Shown here: piece by piece, positions 57,973 to 64,000 of the stretch
Layout of the letters: each line of letters begins with the position of its first letter
Position numbering within the stretch: position 1 is the first letter of the stretch
DNA from: Streptococcus mitis
GTDB taxonomy: Bacteria > Bacillota > Bacilli > Lactobacillales > Streptococcaceae
Length of the DNA: 64,000 bases
Direction of reading: 5' to 3'
Assembly: GCF_009496285.1 (NCBI RefSeq)
Contig: NZ_WIJK01000008.1
Coordinates: 1 to 64,000, forward strand
Translations under genes and position numbers: made by a program
The notes under the pieces: generated by a model
Seen by the model: only the letters and a program-made list of their open reading frames with translations
Databases searched by the model: none
What the model was told of the DNA's origin: nothing

Positions 57973-59814
57973 TTATTCAGCTGATTTTTTCTTTTTGTTT
58001 GCTTTCTCACGCTCTGCCTTGTTAAGGATTTGTTTACGCAAACGAATAGATTCAGGCGTTACTTCCATGTATTCATCGTCGTTCAAGAACTCGAGTGATT
58101 CTTCAAGAGTCAAGATACGAGGAGTCTTGATAACCGCTGTTTGGTCCTTAGTTGCTGAACGAACGTTGGTCATTTGTTTTGCTTTCGTGATGTTAACAGT
58201 CAGGTCATTTTCACGAGAATTTTCACCGATAATCATACCTTCGTAAACTTCAGTTCCTGGGTTAACAAAGATTGTTCCACGTTCTTCGATAGACATGATA
58301 GAGTAGGTTGTTGCCTTACCAGTATCGATAGAAACAAGGGCACCACGGTGACGTCCACCGATTTCACCTGGAATCAATGGCAAGTATTGGTCGAAGGTAT
58401 GGTTCATGATACCGTAACCACGAGTCATTGACAAGAACTCAGTTGAGTATCCAATCAAACCACGGGCTGGAACTAGGAAGACCAAACGAGTTTGACCATT
58501 ACCAGTTGAAATCATATCCAACATTTCACCTTTACGTTCAGAAAGACTTTGGATAACAGATCCTTGGTATTCTTCTGGAGTGTCGATTTGAACACGTTCA
58601 AATGGCTCACATTTAACACCATCGATTTCTTTTACGATAACTTCTGGACGAGATACTTGAAGCTCATAACCCTCACGACGCATTGTTTCGATAAGGATTG
58701 ACAAGTGTAATTCCCCACGTCCTGATACAGTCCATTTATCTGGTGAATCAGTTGGATCAACACGAAGAGAAACGTCTGTTTGCAATTCTGCTTGAAGGCG
58801 CTCTTCTACCTTACGAGAAGTTACCCATTTACCTTCTTTACCAGCAAATGGTGAGTTGTTGACCAAGAAGGTCATTTGAAGAGTTGGTTCATCGATGTGT
58901 AAGATTGGAAGAGCTTCAACTGCGTCTGTTGGAGTGATGGTTTCACCGACAAAGATATCTTCCATACCTGATACGGCAATCAAGTCACCAGCTTTGGCTT
59001 CTTGGATTTCACGACGTTCCAAACCAAAGAAACCAAAGAGTTTTGTAACTCGGAAGTTTTTAGTTGTACCGTCAAGTTTAGAAAGGGTAACTTGGTCTCC
59101 AACCTTAACTGTACCACGGAAGATACGTCCGATACCGATACGTCCTACGAAGTCATTATAGTCCAAAAGTGACACTTGGAATTGAAGTGGCTCATCCGAG
59201 TTATCGATTGGAGCTGGAATGTGGTCAATAATGGTATCAAAGATTGGCGCCATAGTCTTTTCTTGGTCTGCTGGATCATCTGACAATGAAGATGTTCCGT
59301 TGATCGCTGATGCATAAACAACTGGGAAGTCAAGCTGATCATCATCCGCACCAAGCTCGATGAAAAGTTCCAAGACTTCATCTACTACTTCTGCTGGACG
59401 AGCTGATGGCTTATCAATTTTGTTAACCACAACGATAGGCACAAGGTCTTGTTCCAAGGCCTTTTTCAATACAAAACGAGTCTGTGGCATAGTTCCTTCG
59501 TAAGCATCTACGACCAAAACAACACCGTCAACCATTTTCATGATACGCTCAACTTCTCCACCGAAGTCCGCGTGTCCTGGTGTGTCCATGATGTTGATAC
59601 GAGTTCCGTTGTAGGCAACTGCTGTATTTTTCGCAAGGATGGTGATTCCACGCTCTTTCTCAATATCGTTTGAGTCCATTGCACGCTCAGCTAACTCTGT
59701 ACGCGCGTCAAGAGTTTCAGATTGTTTCAACAATTCGTCAACGAGGGTAGTTTTACCGTGGTCGACGTGGGCGATAATCGCGATATTACGGATATCTTCT
59801 CTTAATTTTGTCAT
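57973..59814 (-). CDS. typA: Ribosome-associated GTPase TypA/BipA
   Basis: A 613-residue translational GTPase related to EF-G. G-motifs: [27 protein letters not shown]. The C-terminal domain is full length and ends in a Lys-rich tail. It acts on 50S assembly and stress translation. The ATG at 59814 follows AGAGGA. An extended -10 (TGGTATAAT, revcomp of 59858-59863) gives its promoter. It stands next to the RHS locus. Confidence 0.96.
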   Translation of the reverse strand: MTKLREDIRNIAIIAHVDHGKTTLVDELLKQSETLDARTELAERAMDSNDIEKERGITILAKNTAVAYNGTRINIMDTPGHADFGGEVERIMKMVDGVVLVVDAYEGTMPQTRFVLKKALEQDLVPIVVVNKIDKPSARPAEVVDEVLELFIELGADDDQLDFPVVYASAINGTSSLSDDPADQEKTMAPIFDTIIDHIPAPIDNSDEPLQFQVSLLDYNDFVGRIGIGRIFRGTVKVGDQVTLSKLDGTTKNFRVTKLFGFFGLERREIQEAKAGDLIAVSGMEDIFVGETITPTDAVEALPILHIDEPTLQMTFLVNNSPFAGKEGKWVTSRKVEERLQAELQTDVSLRVDPTDSPDKWTVSGRGELHLSILIETMRREGYELQVSRPEVIVKEIDGVKCEPFERVQIDTPEEYQGSVIQSLSERKGEMLDMISTGNGQTRLVFLVPARGLIGYSTEFLSMTRGYGIMNHTFDQYLPLIPGEIGGRHRGALVSIDTGKATTYSIMSIEERGTIFVNPGTEVYEGMIIGENSRENDLTVNITKAKQMTNVRSATKDQTAVIKTPRILTLEESLEFLNDDEYMEVTPESIRLRKQILNKAEREKANKKKKSAE

Positions 59815-59857
59815 GATTTCCTCTATTGTATTCAAAAATTTATTTTCTAACTGAACG

Positions 59858-59866
59858 ATTATACCA
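59858..59866 (-). promoter_or_regulatory. Extended -10 promoter of typA
   Basis: Minus strand TGGTATAAT about 40 bases before the start codon; no strong -35. Confidence 0.6.
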
Positions 59867-59958
59867 CAATTTTGAGCAAATGACTTAATTCAAGTAAGTG
59901 TAAATGTTTTCAAAAGATCATTATTCTTTATAAATTGAAATACAGTTGAAAAGGCATC

Positions 59959-60249
59959 TTAAAATAATGTACTAATGTTACGAAAACTAATACAGCTGAT
60001 GGTTTTCCCATCGGACTTGGTTACTTTTTCGAGCTGGTTATTGACATTATAGGTATAGGTCTCCTTATCTCCAAGACTGGTCATGCGTTCCACTAGATTG
60101 AAAAGTTGGTCATAGCTGTAGCTTGTGACCTTGCCATTGCCATTCGTAACCGAAGTAATCCCCGTATAGCTAGAGGTGGAAGCCTTCTCTCCACTTCCTT
60201 GCGTCGCTGTAAGCAACTGATCCTTTAGGTCATAGGTGTAGCATAAAAC
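59959..60249 (-). pseudogene. RHS/YD-repeat fragment without start or tip
   Basis: The open frame reads RHS-type YD repeats (CYTYDLKDQLLTAT, SYSYDQLFNLVERM, YTYNVNNQLEKV). It begins immediately after a terminator hairpin, has no start codon, and breaks off after GKTIS into unrelated sequence. It shares its first 30-40 bases with the start of the larger RHS fragment at 61118-62985. A stranded piece of the RHS locus, closest to typA. Confidence 0.75.
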
Positions 60250-60310
60250 TCTCGAAGAAATCAGAAATCCTTCCTCGAGAGTTTTTGCATGTTTGTATTA
60301 CAACAGAAGA
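60207..60310. repeat. Direct repeat flanking the middle RHS cassette (typA side)
   Basis: 104 bp, nearly identical to 62946-63042 (97 bp) apart from a 7-base insertion and about eight substitutions. Contains the RHS codons DLKDQLLT and the hairpin. Confidence 0.85.
60248..60282 (-). terminator. Terminator hairpin inside the RHS direct repeat (typA side)
   Basis: Minus strand ACTCTCGA...TCGAGAGT with extra paired bases inside, followed by TTTT. It would stop transcripts coming from the immunity gene upstream. Confidence 0.7.
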
Positions 60311-60475
60311 TAGCCAGCAACTAAATACTGAGAGCCTAAAAATCGGTTAATCTATTCAGAAAAACTGAGCGGCACAATCTCTACATCTCCAAGACTGTCA
60401 ACTGATTAACCCTGATTACTATCTTTGAACTAACGTGCTAAAACGACATCATAGAGCATGAAGTGGGACTTTTTG

Positions 60476-61099
60476 TTAATCTGTTTCGTTTTCCCTAATC
60501 ATCTTTACATTACCCCAATTTTCAACTGAAAATTGACTAGGATAGACGGAAAGCCAGTCTGGAATAATCTTATTTCGTAACAATTCCTCACTTGTAGTAA
60601 AGTATGGTGAAAGATTAATTTTTTTCTCCTTTACATACTCCATAATTTGATTGAGGTCTGTCAACCTTTTTTCATCAATAATGTTTAGAGACTGAACCAA
60701 TTTATCAGATTCGTGATTATACTTATAATATATATCTATAATCACTCCACTACTATGCATGAATAGAAAGTCTATAGACATTCTCCCACTATCTAGTTTA
60801 CCATCTGGATAATAAAAACTGTACGAAATACTCTCAACTCCTGTAGGTAAGACTTCTGAACGATACTTTTCTGAAATTGAACCGTAAAGCAGCCCGCCTG
60901 TTTTATTTACTTCCATCTCAGGTATTCTATTTAAAGTAGAATTCGTACGTAAAAAAGAAGTTGTAGCATGATGGTACTCGTCATGATAAATTTCTTCAAA
61001 AACATTACTATATCGTGGCTTTAAAAAAATGAAAGCGAGCGGTAGTAGCATGATTAAAAACGCCCCTATAGATAAGCTATAAAACATTTTTTTATTCAT
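60476..61099 (-). CDS. Membrane-anchored protein, candidate immunity protein (TipC-like)
   Basis: A 207-residue protein with one N-terminal membrane helix (about residues 7-27) and a ~180-residue domain that should lie outside the membrane. It starts 18 bases after the toxin-tip stop, the usual place of an immunity gene. Size, topology and neighbourhood fit the TipC family, which protects against the lipid II-degrading toxin TelC from outside the cytoplasm; I recognise this by resemblance and could not align it. If right, it predicts a toxin acting on the wall precursor in the extracytoplasmic space. Confidence 0.55.
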   Translation of the reverse strand: MNKKMFYSLSIGAFLIMLLPLAFIFLKPRYSNVFEEIYHDEYHHATTSFLRTNSTLNRIPEMEVNKTGGLLYGSISEKYRSEVLPTGVESISYSFYYPDGKLDSGRMSIDFLFMHSSGVIIDIYYKYNHESDKLVQSLNIIDEKRLTDLNQIMEYVKEKKINLSPYFTTSEELLRNKIIPDWLSVYPSQFSVENWGNVKMIRENETD

Positions 61100-61117
61100 T
61101 TTGCGACCTCTTTCTTG

Positions 61118-62985
61118 TTAATCAATATAATCTTGCAAATCATTTTTACCCTCTTCTAAACTTCGAATAAAATTATAAGAATCTGGATAGTTTTTCTTCA
61201 AGTATTCCATGGATTCTGCATCCGTTCGTCTACCACTATAGGATTGGATATTCGGACCTAAATCTACCACTTTACTTGGAACTAAACTATTATATACTGC
61301 TTTTTTTACATAATCTAGACTAACATTTTCTTTAAAAGCATTTGCTCGAGTGTAAGACCCCGAAGATATACCGTCATAGTACAAATTACTTGCAGAAATG
61401 TAATCAACTTTATTTTTTTGCATGATCGAAGTGATATTAACTGTATCTAAATCTGCTTTGTAATCATCATTTCCTAAGCTAGGTTTGTCTTCCGCATCTT
61501 TTGTGACATCTCCTCGCCAACCTGCTAAGGCACTTGTACCTCCCATAAAGATACCATAAACATCTGCTGGTGCAGGCTTATCATACAAATGAGTTGCTGT
61601 GGTAATACTTTGATGAGCAAAGTCTGTTTTACCACTGTATTTAGAATAGTTACTATTCCATAATGTGTCAAAATCAACACCAGGATAACTTTTACTAGCA
61701 GTTAATTTGAATGCTTCATAGTTCATTGAAGACAAAGTAGAAGCTTCTCCATAGCTACCTGAGGACATATAGTACTGAATCCTTATGTTGTAAATCAATT
61801 TTTCAGCTTGTGAATCTTTAATACCATATTTATCTAATTCAGACCTAATATCTCCAATACTACCAGCAGTGTTATTCCATTTAAAGTTACTCCAGTTAGA
61901 GTTGTTATATGTCACCCCACCTACTAAACGATTATAGATATAATCAGTATTTCCACCTTCTGTTTTTTCAATGTTTTTATATAATTTCCACAATAAATCT
62001 GAAGTTTCTTCATCAAAACCATATTGTTTTTTAAGGTTTTGTTTAAACTCATATGCTGAAACACTATAATCATCAACCGAGTTGACCTTATTTCCTGCCC
62101 TATCTGAAGCCTTAGTCGTTTTTGGATCACATATATGCTTCAATGTGTTCAGTAGAGCCGGATTCCAGTTACGAAGAAGGTTCTTGCCTTCTCGGATTGT
62201 AGGGGAGGCCTTAAATCCTATTGCCACAGCATAGGCAGTACGAATTGCTTGATAGTGTAGTTCTTGAATACGAGCTTGTGCTTGCTGGTATTTCGTTTGA
62301 ACATAATCGACTGTACTATTGTAGGCCGTTTGAACCTTATTCCACTGTCTGCCAAGCCAATTCGATGCGCGATTGAATTGGGTGCTGACCCAGTTAACAC
62401 CTCTATCAATCTGTCTGCCAACCCAGTTAATGCCTCTATCAATCTGTCTGCCAACCCAATTAACGCCTCTACTAATCTGTCTGCCAACCCAATTAACGCC
62501 TCTACTAATTTGTTTGCCAGCCCAATTAAGACCTGACTTAACATAGTTCCAGCCTTTTTTGATACTGTTCCAGAAGTGCCCACTCGGGTCGGTATAGTTG
62601 ACAGGGTTGTTCTGCACATAGCTGTAGCGGTTCTGGCTGAGAGGGTCTGTTTCCTCCCCTGGGTAGCTATCCTCGGTTAAGAAAGTACCTCCCTGACTAT
62701 CATAATACCTTGCGCGTAAATAGTCAAGTCCAGTATCATCACGGGCTTCGCCGTTATAGGCAAAGGGATTTCCTGTCGTGTCTGTGCTTGTCTTTCTTGC
62801 CCCATAGAGATGATAGCGACTGGATGAGACGGCTTGTCCATCCTTGGTCAAACCTGTCACAGAGCCCAACTGGCATAGGTCACTTCTCCCTGATCCGGTA
62901 GGTTACCGAGTTCTGGTGGGTTGACAACGATTCCCTCCTTAGTCACTGTAAGCAACTGATCCTTTAAGTCATAGATGTAACATAA
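61118..62985 (-). pseudogene. RHS tip with WG-repeat linker and C-terminal toxin domain; no start, frameshifted
   Basis: Three parts. First, RHS core: from CYIYDLKDQLLTVT (about 62985) one frame runs to a stop after TYASWAL (about 62857); the second frame starts inside it at GSVTGLTKDG and carries the core end YDSQGGTFLTED...DPSGH. A small deletion therefore splits it. Second, six 11-residue repeats (62339-62536) of the type RGVNWVGRQIS. Third, a ~370-residue C-terminal domain with HQSITTATHL, GWRGD and an acidic NDDYKADLD section (about residues 450-482 of the 583-residue frame from 62869). It resembles the TelC lipid II phosphatase domain to my eye; this is tentative. No start codon or ribosome-binding site is present, so it is a spare cassette. 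Confidence 0.75.
62339..62536 (-). repeat. Six 33-bp repeats (11-residue Asn-Trp units) in the RHS tip
   Basis: Units GLNWAGKQI, RGVNWVGRQIS (twice), RGINWVGRQID, RGVNWVSTQFN and RASNWLGRQWN. The two units nearest the core are almost identical at DNA level. They form a predicted amphipathic linker between RHS shell and toxin. Confidence 0.85.
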
Positions 62986-63042
62986 AACTCTCGAAGAAAT
63001 CCTTCCTCGAGAGTCTTTGCATGTTTCTATCACAACAGAAGA
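62946..63042. repeat. Direct repeat flanking the middle RHS cassette (right copy)
   Basis: 97 bp matching 60207-60310. It contains the RHS coding snippet and hairpin and begins the orphan RHS tip. Confidence 0.85.
62987..63014 (-). terminator. Terminator hairpin inside the RHS direct repeat (right copy)
   Basis: Minus strand ACTCTCGA GGAAGGATTTCT TCGAGAGT followed by TTTT. It closes the SUKH immunity transcript, so the orphan RHS tip beyond it would not be transcribed by read-through. Confidence 0.7.
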
Positions 63043-63045
63043 GGT

Positions 63046-63355
63046 TAATTTAAACAATTAGTACGATTCTAGTTAAGATAATCATGTAATTTAATTTCTC
63101 TTTTTAAGTTTTTCAAAAACATTCTAAGCAAATTATTTCTGAGAACTTTTCAATTTATTAACTTAAATAAATAATTAAATTCCTATAGTCTCAGATACTA
63201 AATAACAATCACTTTTCCAACTTGAAAATAAGAGGAAATTTCTCAGAAATTACATCTATCCCAAAATTAATACCAATTACTTGATAATGGTGAAAAGTTT
63301 TGAAATATACTTGTTGTAATTTTTCTCTTAACCTAGTATTCTCATCTAACCTTTA
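63046..63355. other. 310-bp AT-rich spacer between the SUKH gene and the RHS direct repeat
   Basis: Very AT-rich. The only coding signal is the 47-codon stretch listed separately (63209-63352). No promoter or RNA gene recognised. Confidence 0.6.
63209..63352 (-). pseudogene. Possible 3' remnant of an unidentified gene
   Basis: An open stretch of 47 codons without a usable start codon, reading LDENTRLREKLQQVYF and ending FPLIFKLEK then stop. Its composition looks protein-like. It begins right after the SUKH stop, in a different frame. It may be what remains of an older immunity gene after a cassette exchange. Low confidence. Confidence 0.3.
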
Positions 63356-63850
63356 TCACTGTGCAATATCGGACCAAAAAGGAATTTGGGGTAAATTAGA
63401 TAGATTTGTCTCTCTGCTTACTGTGATTCCATGAAAATAATCAGTTAGGCTTTTTGAATAATAAATGATATCTGAACCAACAATTGAAAATACAGGCGAA
63501 ATTGGAGTATTACATGATGCAATATACCTATGACCAAAAATGGGCAATAATGTTGGGGAATTCATTAAACGACTTAGTATTTCTCCTTTTGTAAGTTCTA
63601 AATTACTTGGAGCTTCTCCCCAATTATCGCTCCAATCAACATATTCTATTTCTTCTGCTATATTTTCTTTTATTACTTGTATATAATTACTCAACACCTT
63701 AACATTCTGAGGTGAAAAATCACTCCAATCATACCAGTTTTCAGGAAGTTCCTCCATATTTCCATAAACTTTTTTAAATTCGTCAGGTAAATAAACGCTA
63801 TAAATTTCTTCTATCTTTCTAAATGTTCTATTATTAAATTTCTTTGACAT
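63356..63850 (-). CDS. SMI1/KNR4 (SUKH) family immunity protein
   Basis: A 164-residue acidic protein with SUKH features: YLPDEFKKVYG near the start, LPIFGHRYIA in the middle and PVFSIVGSDIIYYSKSLTDYF near the end. SUKH proteins bind and block a range of secreted nuclease toxins in the cytoplasm. It starts ten bases after the stop of the RNase toxin, with AAGGGG before the ATG, which makes it the cognate immunity protein. Confidence 0.82.
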   Translation of the reverse strand: MSKKFNNRTFRKIEEIYSVYLPDEFKKVYGNMEELPENWYDWSDFSPQNVKVLSNYIQVIKENIAEEIEYVDWSDNWGEAPSNLELTKGEILSRLMNSPTLLPIFGHRYIASCNTPISPVFSIVGSDIIYYSKSLTDYFHGITVSRETNLSNLPQIPFWSDIAQ

Positions 63851-63860
63851 TATATTCCCC

Positions 63861-64000
63861 TTATTTTATTCTTATAAAAGTTTGATAGTGATCTTGAGTA
63901 TACCATATGGATCCATCTTCACCTATAACAATTCTTTCCATTCCTCTTGGCACTCCTTTTTGATATGGATGAACATCGTACTCTTTATAAGTAATTCCAT
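63861..64000 (-). CDS. C-terminal end of a barnase-like RNase toxin (probably RHS or similar polymorphic toxin)
   Basis: Only the last 46 codons are in the window; the gene continues past 64000. They read GITYKEYDVHPYQKGVPRG then MERIVIGEDGSIWYT and DHYQTF. This is the core of the guanyl-specific ribonuclease (N1/T1/barnase-like) fold, with the expected catalytic Glu (YKEYDV), Arg (RGMER) and His (DHY). The SUKH immunity gene directly follows. The N-terminal delivery part is not visible; an RHS shell is likely because RHS pieces lie downstream. Confidence 0.8.
   Translation of the reverse strand, partial: GITYKEYDVHPYQKGVPRGMERIVIGEDGSIWYTQDHYQTFIRIK

Noticed and set aside
59959..60249. Stand-alone small gene
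   Set aside because: No start codon or ribosome-binding site; the reading is a YD-repeat scrap of RHS starting at a terminator.
60311..60475. Gene remnant in the gap before the immunity candidate
   Set aside because: A 17-codon stretch ending SFSE stop can be read, but it is too short and has no start; not enough to call.

Overview
The window is a chromosomal segment of a mitis-group Streptococcus (S. mitis, S. oralis or S. pneumoniae type). Signs of this are two BOX elements, pneumococcus-like gene order over long stretches, PhpP/StkP with PASTA repeats, a sucrose PTS (scr) locus, the class II mevalonate enzymes MvaS/MvaA, and an M26 zinc metalloprotease with an N-terminal LPxTG anchor. Most genes lie on the minus strand. 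Species assignment is inference; no rRNA or tRNA gene was seen.

Layout, left to right. 1-9.8 kb: an amidohydrolase (MtaD-like), a heterodimeric ABC exporter, a fused MsrAB, hom-thrB for threonine synthesis, and yaaA, with BOX elements and another dispersed repeat between them. 9.8-18.4 kb: a small membrane protein, a second peptide deformylase-like protein lacking the usual active-site Gln, a Ca/Mn P-type ATPase behind a yybP-ykoY (Mn) riboswitch, a three-gene membrane glycosylation/acylation operon, and the Mn exporter mntE. 18.4-24.1 kb: the sucrose locus, with scrK and scrA facing away from scrB-scrR and paired operators in the divergent promoter region. 24.1-25.0 kb: a secreted bacteriocin-like protein and a small membrane protein (possible immunity), with a duplicated ribosome-binding/start segment and a catabolite-repression site on the promoter. 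25.1-29.0 kb: mvaA/mvaS and a split ThrE-type exporter. 29.0-39.2 kb: the conserved block rny, gmk-rpoZ-priA-fmt-rsmB-phpP-stkP. 39.4-50.5 kb: yefM-yoeB, then the yqeG-yqeH-yhbY-nadD-yqeK-hydrolase-rsfS-methyltransferase-tmcAL group, CorA, a short MscS, SstT and an aromatic-acid-exporter-like protein. 50.6-57.3 kb: one 2226-residue surface metalloprotease carrying 11 nearly identical 92-residue repeats. 57.7-59.8 kb: a small membrane protein and typA.

60-64 kb is the most unusual part: an RHS polymorphic-toxin locus. From right to left (its transcription direction) it holds the end of a barnase-like RNase toxin, its SUKH immunity protein, then a start-less, frame-shifted RHS tip ending in a large unrecognised toxin domain (TelC-like in my reading) with a membrane-anchored immunity candidate (TipC-like), then a third RHS scrap. 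Two ~100-bp direct repeats, each made of an RHS coding snippet plus a terminator hairpin, flank the middle cassette. This suggests a store of spare toxin tips exchanged by homologous recombination.

Working together: CaxP and MntE handle excess Ca/Mn; MsrAB repairs oxidised methionine; the scr genes import and split sucrose; PhpP/StkP tune cell-wall growth and division. The glycan operon, metalloprotease, bacteriocin and RHS toxins form the accessory, competition and surface part of the window.
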